A stretch of DNA of 64,000 nucleotides from Perlabentimonas gracilis. GTDB lineage: Bacteria > Bacteroidota > Bacteroidia > Bacteroidales > Tenuifilaceae. The notes beneath the pieces are model-generated. The model did no database searches and was not told the origin of the DNA. It worked only from the letters and a program-made list of their open reading frames with translations. This document shows, piece after piece, positions 52,901 through 62,140 of this stretch; within the stretch, counting starts at the first letter, position 1, and the number at the start of each line of letters is the position of its first letter. The stretch spans positions 1 to 64,000 of the forward strand of contig NZ_JAANIG010000018.1 in the NCBI RefSeq assembly GCF_011174675.1. The letters run 5' to 3'. The translations under genes and the position numbers were made by a program.

Positions 52901-53458
52901 CGGTATGGATTGATCCGATATGGCTCCCTCAATATTTAAATCCTTACCCAAATCGCCCTGAAAGGTAAGGTTCATACTGGAGTTTACCGATAGGTTTTGC
53001 CCATTGCCAAAGCGAATGCCCCGCATGATGGAGCCATTGGTTTGTATCTGGTCGCCAAAAATGGGCTCTTGCACACCGCCAACCACGTAGCGTGGCGAAG
53101 CGCGCCCCATAAGGCTATCGGGCGAGAGGTGCTGCTGGTAGTTGCGCTTTTGGTAGGTTTGCTCAAAAAGAATTGGAAAAACCCTGTACTCAACATCAAT
53201 ATCATTATGCATTTTGCGCAGCTGGTCAGTAGGGTAAAACTGGGAACTTCCAAAGCTATAGGTGTACAAATTCTTATCGATGATATTGCCCTGCAAATCG
53301 GTTACCACAAAGCTGCTGGGGATTATGCTAAGCGAATCAAGGGTAATTGTATCAGCAGCAAGAGCAATTGTTTTGCGGCGAAGATTGCTTAAATCTTGCC
53401 CCTGCGCACCCTGAAAGAAGAGAGAGATAGCTATAAATATGAAGAGTCGCTTTGCCAC
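50000..53458 (-). CDS. Large secreted beta-rich envelope protein of unknown function
   Basis: 1152 residues starting with a signal peptide (MAKRLFIFIAISLFFQGAQGQ). The rest is a long series of beta strands: repeated patterns such as DFSIQAGDIDLRAGGQGQLLSFTRNVQGLAY and QWDFSVFSEHDSRNQPF, and FRYSTNPTFANYRVYFSYVGQGKGNYAPDFGTANGR. The protein ends in MQARALF, consistent with a terminal beta-barrel strand. I do not recognise the family; it resembles conserved Bacteroidota proteins that assemble at the outer membrane, but no SprA- or TamB-specific motif was found. It is at the far side of HicAB and has no clear operon partner. Confidence 0.7.
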   Translation of the reverse strand: MAKRLFIFIAISLFFQGAQGQDLSNLRRKTIALAADTITLDSLSIIPSSFVVTDLQGNIIDKNLYTYSFGSSQFYPTDQLRKMHNDIDVEYRVFPILFEQTYQKRNYQQHLSPDSLMGRASPRYVVGGVQEPIFGDQIQTNGSIMRGIRFGNGQNLSVNSSMNLTFQGDLGKDLNIEGAISDQSIPLQPEGTTRRLEEFDRIYLRVYGKDFSIQAGDIDLRAGGQGQLLSFTRNVQGLAYNGQFSSPKDTLSVTAALSVPKGKFARNQLQGSEGNQGPYRLQGASGEPYIIVLSGSERVYVDGTLLNRGDDQHYTIDYNAAEVTFTHRMPINRNSRIVVEFEYSERSYSRFTTFSSVHSKGDKWQWDFSVFSEHDSRNQPFDQELTNDQKRYLASIGDDLSQAFLSQADRVDFDPEKLLYQQLDTTVNGTTYSVFRYSTNPTFANYRVYFSYVGQGKGNYAPDFGTANGRIYRWVAPQNGVPQGSYEPIRRLVTPQKKQMVQAGLTRTWSDSSLISASYALSNTDLNTFSSLNSDDNIGHGLQLALAHRFKPIANDLQLGVGTDFNTTSQGFRNIDRFRPVEFERNWSISVPLDGGGERMLGAWADVSKPQKLFSRLTGQWLSLGDWYAGNRMGLSGWSRGKLLTAKWEASLVNAADTAIASDFYKAKVGLRNTKGFLVFGVEGELESNTLTSQSVDSMLAQSFGWYQLKASVSTPDTLSAQAMAWYIYRNDYKPFENAYAIFGSSQEVALSANANHSRVGQVSSSLGYRVFSPNSKQFTEVEKEERTALARLEYSNRFAKGLWTFAGSYELGSGLEPDMEYYFVEVPAGQGVYTWVDYNGNGIMELAEFEIANYPDEARFIRINIPGAKMISVRNNALSLRSNISPAAILKDKKGFLNQVAKLSNQTSYRAQQKNQVDDFWQSANPVVQHATDSLIVSMRSNIRNSLAYNRASRVFGVEYIYLQGVNKSILANGFELKQMHSHRVVMWLGIGNHISTRTEAEDYATEAQSQYFVTRNYAIAGQSAQQSVRFISSKLHTAELVYKWNRSENTIGSEELSSQSISLQTDFAFAGKGSIMGKGTYVAHTFEGIQQTAVAYEMMKGLQNGKNIVWEISVRRRLSQLFELELGYNGRYLSDGTVVHSGSMQARALF

Positions 53459-53518
53459 GTACCAAAGGATTTATATGCTAAGTAACGAATAAATGGGGGA
53501 ATTAGCGTAGACAACCAA

Positions 53519-54727
53519 CTAATCCATCAGCAAAAAATCCTCAATATTTTTCCACATAATTCCCTTTCGGTTTGTATCAAAACCCTTATCGAGCGAAAGT
53601 ACAAGCTTAGGAAAGTGGTCGTTTATCTGCTCAAGTGAGCGGTACTCCCTGTCAATGGTTTTATCGCTCTTAAGCCATGAGCAGACCTGAAGGTATAACC
53701 TCTCATCGCCACGTTGAGCAACAAAATCAACCTCGAACTCTCCTGCTTTCCCTATATTAACCATATACCCCCTATGCAGCAGCTCGAGTAAAACAATGTT
53801 TTCAAGTTGACCCGATATATCCTGAGGGGAGTAGCCCAGAAGGGCAAACCTAAATCCATGGTCTGTCATATAGTACTTTTCAAATGTTTCGAGCAGACGC
53901 TTTCCCTTTATATCGAACCGTTTAACCTTGCGTATTACCTCGCCATTAATGAAATGTTGGATATAGCTTTGCACAGTCTCCACCGATGCCTTTCGTTGCT
54001 GCGACTTCAGAAATTGGCTAATGGAATTTGCGGTAGTTATGTTGCCAGCATTGTCTACTATATACTCGGCTATCTTCTCGAGCAATGCTGCATCGCGGAT
54101 ACTATTTCTAACAATTACATCCTTTAGCAGCACCGTACTATACAGCGATTGAAGATACTGACGCACTATGCTATCTTCCCACTCGATGTGGTGCAAACCG
54201 GGGAAGCCGCCATATCGCTGGTACAGGGTAAAAGAGTTCTTGAGCTCTTGCTGCCTACCGCGGTGTAGCAGCAGCGCTCTGAACTCCTTGTAACTCATCG
54301 GAAGGATTCTAAACTCCACGTATCGTCCCGAAAGCAAGGTGGCCAACTCCGATGACATTAACGATGCATTGGAACCCGTAATGTATATATCTATTTTATT
54401 ACTTGCCAGTAGCGAGTTTATGGCACGCTCCCACTGGTCAATCTCTTGTACTTCATCAACAAATAGGTAGCATTTCTTTGATTTAAAGTCTAAGTTATTT
54501 TGAACAAACTCGTGTAAGTTGATGTAGTTTTTTATCGCGTCAAACTCAAATAGCTCCTTATTGATGTACAAAATTTGATTATCAGCAACTTCGGAGCTCT
54601 TAATTTTTTCGATAATCTGTGCAAGTAGAGTGCTTTTACCACTCCGCCTAATGCCAGTAATTACCTTAATCATGGGTGCTCCAATAAAAGGAGTAATTTG
54701 CTTCAGGTAGTTTTCTCGCCTAATCAT
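53519..54727 (-). CDS. AAA ATPase of the DUF4143 family
   Basis: A 402-residue ATPase with Walker A GIRRSGKSTLL (about residue 25-34), Walker B CYLFVDEVQEID (about 85) and arginine-rich sensor ITGSNASLMSSELATLLSGRYVEFRILPMSYKEF (about 117-150). The rest is the DUF4143 domain ending at DFVAQRGDERLYLQVCSW, a candidate PDDEXK-like strand. This family is frequent in Bacteroidota, sometimes in mobile regions; function is unknown. It is alone and divergent from dnaG. Confidence 0.88.
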   Translation of the reverse strand: MIRRENYLKQITPFIGAPMIKVITGIRRSGKSTLLAQIIEKIKSSEVADNQILYINKELFEFDAIKNYINLHEFVQNNLDFKSKKCYLFVDEVQEIDQWERAINSLLASNKIDIYITGSNASLMSSELATLLSGRYVEFRILPMSYKEFRALLLHRGRQQELKNSFTLYQRYGGFPGLHHIEWEDSIVRQYLQSLYSTVLLKDVIVRNSIRDAALLEKIAEYIVDNAGNITTANSISQFLKSQQRKASVETVQSYIQHFINGEVIRKVKRFDIKGKRLLETFEKYYMTDHGFRFALLGYSPQDISGQLENIVLLELLHRGYMVNIGKAGEFEVDFVAQRGDERLYLQVCSWLKSDKTIDREYRSLEQINDHFPKLVLSLDKGFDTNRKGIMWKNIEDFLLMD

Positions 54728-54929
54728 TTTTTATTTCAAAAGTACGACACATTTCGATTATAACCCAATCTGCATATGTAAAATTTCTACTGTTTCTACT
54801 ACACTCGAATTAAAGGCTGCCAACAAGTTCCTGTTTCGATTATATTCGAATTAGAATTAAACGAATTTGTTGCATATCTTTTGTACCTTTACAATTCGAA
54901 ACAACCAACCATAGCAAGTGTAATTCCCA

Positions 54930-56900
54930 ATGATTGACCAGCTTACAGTAGATAGGATTATGGCCGCCGCCGATGTGGTGGAGGTGATAAAGGATTTTGT
55001 ATCGCTTAAGAAGCGGGGTGTCAATTACCTTGGGCATTGTCCGTTCCACAACGAGAAAACCCCCTCGTTCTCTGTAAGCCCGGCTAAGGGAATATACAAA
55101 TGCTTTGGCTGTGGTAAGGGTGGGAATGCTGTGAACTTTATTATGGATCACGAGCAGATGACCTACGTGGAAGCGCTCAAGTTCCTAGCAAAAAAGTACA
55201 ATATTGAGGTTGAGGAGAAGGAGCTAACCCCCGAGGAGATTAAGCAACGCACCGAGCGCGATAGCCTGATGGTGGTTACAGCCTGGGCGCAGCGCCACTT
55301 TACCGATAACCTGCAAAAGCATAGCGAGGGCAAAAGCATTGGGCTAAGCTACTTCCGCGAGCGCGGATTTAGAGACGATATAATAGAAAAGTTTCAGCTG
55401 GGCTACAGCCTCGAGCAGCGCGATGCGCTTACACAAGCAGCGCAAAAAAGCGGCTACAAGCAGGAGTATCTCACCAAAACGGGGTTAAGCATTGCCCGAA
55501 ACGATGGCACGGCCTTCGACCGTTTTTTTGGCAGGGTAATATTTCCCATTCACTCCATGAGCGGACGGGTAATTGCCTTTGGTGGCCGCATCATGAAGAG
55601 CGATGCCAAGGCTGCCAAATACCTCAATAGCCCCGAAAGCGATATTTACCATAAAAGCCATGTGCTTTACGGAATTTTTTTTGCTAAGAAGGCCATTACC
55701 CAAAGCGATAAGTGCTTTCTGGTGGAGGGTTATACCGATGTTATCTCGTTACACCAGGCGGGCATCGAGAACGTGGTGGCCAGCTCCGGAACGGCACTTA
55801 CTCCCGATCAGATTAGGCTTATCAAGAGGTTCACACCCAATATTACTGTGCTGTACGATGGCGACCCGGCAGGGATAAAAGCCTCGCTAAGGGGTATCGA
55901 CCTAATTCTGGAGGAGGGGCTAAACGTAAAAGTGGTGCTACTCCCCGAGGGTGAAGATCCCGACAGCTACGCCAAAAGCCATAGCGCAACACAGGTGCTT
56001 GATTACATTGAGCAGAACGAAGCAGATTTTATCAATTTTAAGGCAAAGCTACTCCTCAACGAAGCCAAGAACGACCCGGTGGAGCGCGCCAACCTTATCC
56101 GCGATATCGTTAAGTCCATTTCGGTAATACCCGAGAATATTACCCGCTCCGTGTACATAAGGGAGTGTGGTAAGATTCTGGATATCGACGAGTCAATTCT
56201 ATACTCCGAGGTGGGCAAGATAAGGAGGGGTAAGATGGAGAAAATATTGGGTAAAGCCCAATACTCAAATACGGATACACCCCCCGTGAAAGCGAAAGAA
56301 ACGCCTGCCCTACCCAGCTTTGTTGAAAATGTTTTTTGCGAAGAACAGGAGAAGGAAATCCTCTACTACTTGCTAAAATTTGGGCAAAACGTATTTTTCG
56401 AAATTCCACCACCCGAGGATGTCGAGGAAGACTTGCCCCCTCAACAAGTAACTGTGGGTCAACACATCATCTCTGAGATTCTGAACGACGACCTTGAGTT
56501 TAAAAATCTTGTTTACAAAAAGGTATTTGATGAGTATCAGAAGCTAATGGAGGATGGAAGAGAGATAGACTATCGAACATTTACTAACCACCCCGATGCT
56601 GAAATTAGCCAGCTGGCCGTAAACCTGCTCACCACTCAGCATAAGCTAAGCAAGATATGGAGTAAGCATCAAGCAATGCCAGTTGAGGAGGAGAATGCAC
56701 TACACGAGTCGGTTCCCAAGGCCATCATGGTATACAAAAGCAAGGTAATGCAAATGGTTTTAGGTAAGCTTCACGAGGAGTTACGGAGCCTAAACCCCAA
56801 GGATCAGATTGAAGAGGTAAACCAGCTTTTGGTTAGGCTAAAAACCATAAATGAACTTAAAAACCATATTTCTAAAGAGCTGGATCGTATAGTTTTGTAG
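54930..56900 (+). CDS. dnaG: DNA primase
   Basis: Makes RNA primers for replication. The N-terminal CHC2 zinc finger is HCPFHNEKTPSF...KCFGCGKGGN, the fork-head/RNA polymerase core includes LSYFRERGF and GRVIFPIHSMSGRVIAFGGR, and the Toprim domain has FLVEGYTDVISLHQAGIENVVASSGTAL and VLYDGDPAGIKASLRG (the acidic residues for metal). The C-terminal third, with a Pro/Glu-rich linker near 450-500, is the DnaB-interacting region. Length 656 is typical of Bacteroidota. No rpoD or rpsU partner follows; the next gene is a lipoprotein. Confidence 0.95.
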   Translation: MIDQLTVDRIMAAADVVEVIKDFVSLKKRGVNYLGHCPFHNEKTPSFSVSPAKGIYKCFGCGKGGNAVNFIMDHEQMTYVEALKFLAKKYNIEVEEKELTPEEIKQRTERDSLMVVTAWAQRHFTDNLQKHSEGKSIGLSYFRERGFRDDIIEKFQLGYSLEQRDALTQAAQKSGYKQEYLTKTGLSIARNDGTAFDRFFGRVIFPIHSMSGRVIAFGGRIMKSDAKAAKYLNSPESDIYHKSHVLYGIFFAKKAITQSDKCFLVEGYTDVISLHQAGIENVVASSGTALTPDQIRLIKRFTPNITVLYDGDPAGIKASLRGIDLILEEGLNVKVVLLPEGEDPDSYAKSHSATQVLDYIEQNEADFINFKAKLLLNEAKNDPVERANLIRDIVKSISVIPENITRSVYIRECGKILDIDESILYSEVGKIRRGKMEKILGKAQYSNTDTPPVKAKETPALPSFVENVFCEEQEKEILYYLLKFGQNVFFEIPPPEDVEEDLPPQQVTVGQHIISEILNDDLEFKNLVYKKVFDEYQKLMEDGREIDYRTFTNHPDAEISQLAVNLLTTQHKLSKIWSKHQAMPVEEENALHESVPKAIMVYKSKVMQMVLGKLHEELRSLNPKDQIEEVNQLLVRLKTINELKNHISKELDRIVL

Positions 56901-57073
56901 GTCTGCAACATTTTGGAGTAGATGTGAACCACGTTATTAAAGCCTCGTTTAAAAAAATAGAACGTTTGTGTTTAAAAAATATAATAGACTTTACTGGGCA
57001 TACAACTAAGATTTTTCATAAATTAGCACGGATTTAATTAACCTGAAATTTGTAACTAAAAAACCATAGAAGC

Positions 57074-57907
57074 ATGAAAACAATGTATAGCAAAGCGCTC
57101 TTAACAAAAACTTTGGCTTCCCTACTTGGGGCCGCCGTAGTGGTTGTAATGGTTAGCTGCGGTGGAGGTGCCAAGCAGGCCGAGACCGATAAGACAGTTG
57201 AATCGAAGGAGGAGGCTTTTAAAAGTGTAACCAATTACCCAATCCCCACTGCTTTCGAAGTGGTTAAACTCCTTAATAAAGCAGGGGCTAGCTATATCCT
57301 AAGCCTCAACAATCCAGTAGAGAACGTTGATAAGTACTTCACAGAGAAAAGCAAGGCGCTTAACCTTGGTGTGTATGGTGCCAACCTAAGCTACGCCAGC
57401 ACCTACCAGATGAAGCAGGAAACGATGAGCTACCTCAACGTATCAAAGAAACTAATTGAGGATCTGCAGATAACATCAGCCTTCAATAAGGATTTTGCTG
57501 ATAGGGTTGAGGGTAATTTAGATAACAAGGATGAGCTTATCCAGATTATCACCGACTCATTCTACGACACGTATGAATTCCTAGTTAATGAGGGTAAAGA
57601 CAATATCTCACTACTTGTAATGACCGGCAGCTGGTTAGAGGGGCTATACATTACCACCCAAATAGCTATGGTTAGCAAGAACAATGAGGATATCCTAAAA
57701 ATTATTGCCAACCAAAAAGATCCAATTAATAAGCTATTTGAGCTTATGGAACCCGTTACCGATGATGCTGCAGTTGCTGAGGTTATGGAAATGCTCAAGC
57801 CACTAAAAGCATTATTTGATGGTGTTGAGGGAGAAACCATCACTCCTGAGCAATTCGAAAAAATTGAGCAAGAAATTAATAAGGTGCGAACTGCCATAGT
57901 AAGCTAA
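57074..57907 (+). CDS. Lipoprotein of unknown function
   Basis: A signal of about 31 residues ends with the lipobox MVSCGGG, so the mature protein is lipid-anchored. The following 240 residues are almost entirely helical and acidic (VESKEEAFKSVTNYPIPTAFEVVKLLNKAGASYI, NPVENVDKYFTEKSKALNLGVYGANLSYA). The conserved ALNLGVYGANLSYASTY segment is familiar from Bacteroidota lipoproteins annotated only as hypothetical. It is 173 bp after dnaG and ends before a terminator. Function not known. Confidence 0.8.
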   Translation: MKTMYSKALLTKTLASLLGAAVVVVMVSCGGGAKQAETDKTVESKEEAFKSVTNYPIPTAFEVVKLLNKAGASYILSLNNPVENVDKYFTEKSKALNLGVYGANLSYASTYQMKQETMSYLNVSKKLIEDLQITSAFNKDFADRVEGNLDNKDELIQIITDSFYDTYEFLVNEGKDNISLLVMTGSWLEGLYITTQIAMVSKNNEDILKIIANQKDPINKLFELMEPVTDDAAVAEVMEMLKPLKALFDGVEGETITPEQFEKIEQEINKVRTAIVS

Positions 57908-57925
57908 GTGCACCAACAAATAGAG

Positions 57926-57953
57926 AAAGCCTGCTTTTTGCAGGCTTTTTTTT
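57926..57953 (+). terminator. Terminator after the lipoprotein gene
   Basis: Stem AAAGCCTGC/GCAGGCTTT (9 bp), loop TTTTT, then T8, 18 bp after the stop codon. Confidence 0.92.
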
Positions 57954-57954
57954 G

Positions 57955-57997
57955 TGGGTAGCAATCGCCGTTTTGTTAAAAGAACAGGTACTTTGTG
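57955..57997 (+). repeat. 43-bp direct repeat, left copy
   Basis: Matches 58691-58733 at 39 of 43 positions. It begins right after the terminator and includes TGGGTAGCAATC and TACTTTGTG. The copies bracket a 693-bp segment containing the GC-rich element. Confidence 0.75.
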
Positions 57998-58117
57998 TTT
58001 TATGCACCACTACGATGCTTTGGGAAATGGCCCCTGATAGTTACTGTGTTGTTTTGTCTTAAATGTAATTTTGGGTGACTCGTTGCAATTTAAGTGATGC
58101 TTGATCCCTGAAAGCGC

Positions 58118-58572
58118 CCTACTTTCTTTTGCTACCACCAAAAGAAAGTAGCAAAGAAAACTCACCGCTGCCAGAGCGGTCTCTTGAACTCTACGAGATC
58201 CCCCTCTGAATGCGGAATGAAACCAAAGACGAGGCCTTGCGATGTGCGCGGGCATTGTAAAACGGCGGGAGGCGAGGGCGTGAATGCTGAACCCTTAGCC
58301 CTATGTGCGATGGCGCTTGCGCTCGATATGGAACACGCTTGCAGGAGGTATATGCCGAATTGAAAAACATCTCTTAATCCTAATGCCCATAGGTTATCCA
58401 TACCACTGTTCCATATCGCCTACATCGCCATAGGGCTTGGGGTTCAGCAGGGCGGGCAGCAGCATCCCTGCCTGCCGAAACGGCAGTGCAGGCAGGGTTT
58501 TACATTCCCGCCTGACCGCTTCAGTCGGGCAGGGATTCTTTGCTTACTTTCTCATCAAGGAGAAAGTAAAGG
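58118..58572. repeat. GC-rich foldable non-coding element with hairpin ends
   Basis: Each end is itself a hairpin: TACTTTCTTTTG/CAAAAGAAAGTA (58120-58150) and TTACTTTCTC/GAGAAAGTAA (58544-58569), and the two ends are rough inverted copies of each other. Inside, a long inverted pair TGCTGAACCC...GATATGGAAC (58286-58334) and its complement (58409-58450), and a CCTGCCTG-type REP hairpin at 58466-58497. Short frames within have no coding signature. Looks like a non-autonomous (MITE-like) insertion. Confidence 0.65.
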
Positions 58573-58690
58573 GGGTGTTTTGCTTTTACCTATTGCTTAG
58601 TAATAAAGCTTTGACTATATTGATTAGCTAGATGCGCTATATTGGGCGTGTAATATAGATTCTGATTTGGGTAACCCAATGCACAAAATA

Positions 58691-58733
58691 TGGGTAGCAA
58701 TCACCGTTTTGCTAAAATAACAGATACTTTGTG
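58691..58733 (+). repeat. 43-bp direct repeat, right copy
   Basis: Partner of 57955-57997. Remaining sequence between this and the ABC gene start (58814) shows nothing else. Confidence 0.75.
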
Positions 58734-58813
58734 CATAATATTTGCATGCAGCATACCGTATTTTTGTAAGTCTTTATAACTTGTAACCCGAAACCAACCC
58801 TTTTATATCGGTA

Positions 58814-61800
58814 ATGAGTGAATCTATCCTAAATGCGTTAATCCAACTCTACGCTCTAATTGCAAATGCCACAGGCACTTCAACACAGGGACGAAAACTT
58901 GTGGAGGCAATGCTTAAGGAGCAGCTAAACGCTAGGCTAGTTGCCGACTACCTTGTACTATACGATAGTTTTCTAGACTTTTTCTCGCGCGACACCCCAA
59001 GTAACCTGGTAGATACTGAGGAGGGAAAGTCGTTGCTAACGGCATACGTTGAAAAGGTATGCACACAGCTGAGAAAGGGACTAAATCTTTCCGAGCGCAT
59101 AGTGGTAATTATCAAACTTCTCGAGTATGTTAACGATGACTCAAAAGTTACTCCGCTTGAGGATCACATAATAAATAGCCTAGGGCATTGCTTTAGCATT
59201 AATGAAGCGGAGTTGCAGAACCTCAAATACTTTGTTTTTCATACCGATTGCCAAGAGATAGAGCCCGACAAGCTGCTCACCATCGAAAGCCATCGGCAGG
59301 TTGGTGAGGATTTGCTCGAAGGTATTTGGGTAGAGGAGAACAGACCCGAATGGCAATATGAGGACAGGAAAATTCATAATGCCGCCATTGAGGGTAAGCT
59401 CAGCTTTCTTCACATAAAATCTATTAACAATTTCATTCTTCGGTACTTTGGCACATCCGAACTATACATAGACGGTAAACGAATTGAGTCGGGTCGTCCT
59501 TTACTAATGGAAACGGGCTCAATTGTTAGGGGAGCAAACATTGACCCTATATACTATACCGAGCTAACACAGCGATTTAGCAACGCACATAAGCGGAGCC
59601 GAATTGTTTTTACTGGCGAAGACATCGAATTCCGATTCAAAAACAGTGACAACGGTATACAAACCTTCAACTTCTCCGAGGAGTCGGGTCAGCTGGTAGG
59701 CATTATGGGTGGCAGCGGAGTGGGAAAGTCCACCCTGCTCAACCTGCTAACGGGTAAGCTTACCCCCAATAGCGGCCGGGTGCTCATTAATGGTTATGAT
59801 ATCCACCGCAACAAGTACGCAGTTGAGGGTATTATTGGCTACGTTCCCCAAGACGATTTGCTGTTTGAGAACCTTACCGTTTACCAGAACCTTTACTACA
59901 ATGCCAAGCTATGCTTTAGCAACTTTACCGAGTTTAAGGTAAGGCAATCGGTTAAGCGCATACTCGACGACCTAGACCTTTGGGAGATTAAAGATCTTAA
60001 GGTGGGGTCGCCCCTTAACAAAATGATTAGCGGTGGGCAGCGTAAGCGGCTAAATATTGGCTTGGAGCTGCTGCGCGAACCCAGCATTCTGTTTGTTGAT
60101 GAACCCACCAGCGGACTATCGTCGAGCGACTCGCTCATGGTGATGCGCCTGCTTAAACAACAAGCCAATAAAGGGCGGCTGGTTATAGTTAATATCCATC
60201 AGCCCTCATCAAAAGTATTCCGATTGCTCGATAAGCTGTGGGTGCTCGACAAGGGTGGGTACCCCATATACCAAGGAAACCCACAGGATGCCATAGTGTA
60301 CTTCAAGACCATGAGTACTCAGGTTAATGCCACCGAAAGCGGATGCCCGCAGTGCGGTACGCTTAACCCCGACCAGATACTGGAGATAGTTGAGGCCAAG
60401 GTGGTTGATTCGGCTGGGAATGTTACGTACGAGCGTTTGAAGGATCCACAAGCATGGTACTGCCTATACCAAAGCAATATCGAAAATGGATTCGAACCTA
60501 AGCAGCACAAGGGGCTGCTTCCTAAGAACTTCTTTAATATCCCCAACATCGAGGTTCAGTTCAAAATATTTAGCATTCGAAATCTGCTATCAAAGATCTC
60601 CAATAAGCAGTACGTTATCATCAACCTTATTGAGGCGCCAATACTGGCATTCATTCTATCGTACTTCACCAAGTACATACCAGGTGATGCTTACGTGTTT
60701 GCCGACAACAAGAACTTTCCTGCCTACCTGTTCATGAGCATTGTGGTGGCCATGTTCCTTGGGCTAACCGTTAGTGCCGAGGAGATAATTAGCGATAAAA
60801 AGATACTAGAACGTGAATCGTTCCTGAACCTTAGCCGATTCAGCTACCACACCTCCAAGGTGCTCTACCTTTTTGCACTGTCGGCAGTGCAAATGGGAAT
60901 GTTTGTGCTGGTGGGTAACACGATCCTCGAAATTCAGGGGATGATGCTGAACTACTGGCTAATCCTTTTCTCCACGGCCTGCTTTGCCAACATGATGGGG
61001 CTAAACATTAGCGCAGGGCTCAACTCCGTAGTAGCTATATACATTACCATTCCCTTTATTTTAGTGCCCCAAATTCTACTCAGCGGTACCATTGTGCAGT
61101 TCGACAACCTACACCCCACCATAACCAAGCGCATATACGTGCCGGTAGTTGGCGATCTCATGGTGTCACGATGGAGCTACGAGGCTCTCGCCGTTGAGCA
61201 GTTTAAAAAGAATCCCTTTGAAGCACACCTCTTCGAACATGAGCAGCGTGCTAGCGATGCCACGTTTGTTTCAACATTTCTAGTTCCGCGCCTACAAACC
61301 TTGGTAGAGGAGTGTATACGATTGAACGAGCAAGAACAGCAACTTGACCACCGGTATGAAAGGAATCTTGGGCTTGTGCGCAATGAGCTGCTCTCCCTAG
61401 CCCGAACGGGCAATGTTCCACCCTTTGAGTTTCTGCAGATGCTAAACCCCGTTTCGTTTACCCAAGATATTGCCGATGAGCTGGCTGGATACCTATTCTT
61501 TGTGCGGATGAGCCACAACAATATTGCTGGTGAGGCAAAGCAGAGGCGCGATAGCGTGTACAACGCCCTAGCCGATAGCCTTGGTAGCGATGGGCTTTTC
61601 GACCTTAGGCGCAAGAACTACAACAAGGCCCTTGCCGATTGGGTGCTAAACACCCATGAGGTGAATAAATACCTAGAAACCGATGGTAGGGTGATAAGAA
61701 AGTACGAGCCAATTTTTATGAGACCCGAGCACAGCTGGGGTCGAGCACATTTTTATGCTCCAGTAAAAAAGTTTAATAACCAATACGTTGACACCATTTG

Positions 61801-61948
61801 GTTTAACTTGGCAGTTATTTGGATGGCCTCGTTGCTTCTGTTTGTCACCCTACAGGTAAATCTGCTGGGCTGGGTAATCTCACATATCGAAAAGATAAAA
61901 ATTCGCAAGCAAAGCAAAATACAGGAAAAGATTCTGGCCAAGAGGTGA
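58814..61948 (+). CDS. ABCG-like half transporter with N-terminal TerB-like and FHA-like regions
   Basis: Single 1044-residue polypeptide. Residues about 30-140 look like a TerB-like helical domain (LNLSERIVVIIKLLEYVNDD and LEDHIINSLGHCFSINE). Residues about 195-245 have an FHA-like small beta sandwich (SELYIDGKRIESGRPLLMETGSIVRG). The ABC ATPase follows: Walker A GGSGVGKSTLL at about 300, signature ISGGQRKRLNI, Walker B ILFVDEPTSGLSS at about 433 and the IVNIHQPSS His loop. Then a Cys-x-x-Cys pair (CPQCG) near 515, and an ABC-2 permease with several helices from about 610 to the C-terminus, with a large hydrophilic insertion before the last helix. Order ATPase-then-permease is ABCG-like. Cargo unknown. 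Confidence 0.85.
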   Translation: MSESILNALIQLYALIANATGTSTQGRKLVEAMLKEQLNARLVADYLVLYDSFLDFFSRDTPSNLVDTEEGKSLLTAYVEKVCTQLRKGLNLSERIVVIIKLLEYVNDDSKVTPLEDHIINSLGHCFSINEAELQNLKYFVFHTDCQEIEPDKLLTIESHRQVGEDLLEGIWVEENRPEWQYEDRKIHNAAIEGKLSFLHIKSINNFILRYFGTSELYIDGKRIESGRPLLMETGSIVRGANIDPIYYTELTQRFSNAHKRSRIVFTGEDIEFRFKNSDNGIQTFNFSEESGQLVGIMGGSGVGKSTLLNLLTGKLTPNSGRVLINGYDIHRNKYAVEGIIGYVPQDDLLFENLTVYQNLYYNAKLCFSNFTEFKVRQSVKRILDDLDLWEIKDLKVGSPLNKMISGGQRKRLNIGLELLREPSILFVDEPTSGLSSSDSLMVMRLLKQQANKGRLVIVNIHQPSSKVFRLLDKLWVLDKGGYPIYQGNPQDAIVYFKTMSTQVNATESGCPQCGTLNPDQILEIVEAKVVDSAGNVTYERLKDPQAWYCLYQSNIENGFEPKQHKGLLPKNFFNIPNIEVQFKIFSIRNLLSKISNKQYVIINLIEAPILAFILSYFTKYIPGDAYVFADNKNFPAYLFMSIVVAMFLGLTVSAEEIISDKKILERESFLNLSRFSYHTSKVLYLFALSAVQMGMFVLVGNTILEIQGMMLNYWLILFSTACFANMMGLNISAGLNSVVAIYITIPFILVPQILLSGTIVQFDNLHPTITKRIYVPVVGDLMVSRWSYEALAVEQFKKNPFEAHLFEHEQRASDATFVSTFLVPRLQTLVEECIRLNEQEQQLDHRYERNLGLVRNELLSLARTGNVPPFEFLQMLNPVSFTQDIADELAGYLFFVRMSHNNIAGEAKQRRDSVYNALADSLGSDGLFDLRRKNYNKALADWVLNTHEVNKYLETDGRVIRKYEPIFMRPEHSWGRAHFYAPVKKFNNQYVDTIWFNLAVIWMASLLLFVTLQVNLLGWVISHIEKIKIRKQSKIQEKILAKR

Positions 61949-62085
61949 GGAAGGCTTAATTAACAATATAAATGAACACTTCTTTGGCTCAACCTAACAA
62001 ATATTATCCACATCAGATCTACGTGTTTGCCTTAAGTCGGATTGATAAACTGGTGTTAAATAATAGTAATACCTTCTAATAGAGT

Positions 62086-62122
62086 AAAAAAAATACCGCC
62101 CACACATTGGGGCGGTATTTTA
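62086..62122. terminator. Bidirectional terminator before the TonB receptor end
   Basis: Stem AAATACCGCCC/GGGCGGTATTT (11 bp) with an eight-base loop and A/T flanks, between two convergent genes. Confidence 0.9.
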
Positions 62123-62140
62123 GATACGCTTTGATAAGTG

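Noticed and set aside
58010-58401. Short genes inside the GC-rich element
   Set aside because: The frames overlap inverted repeats in both directions and lack coding signature; they are products of the repeat.
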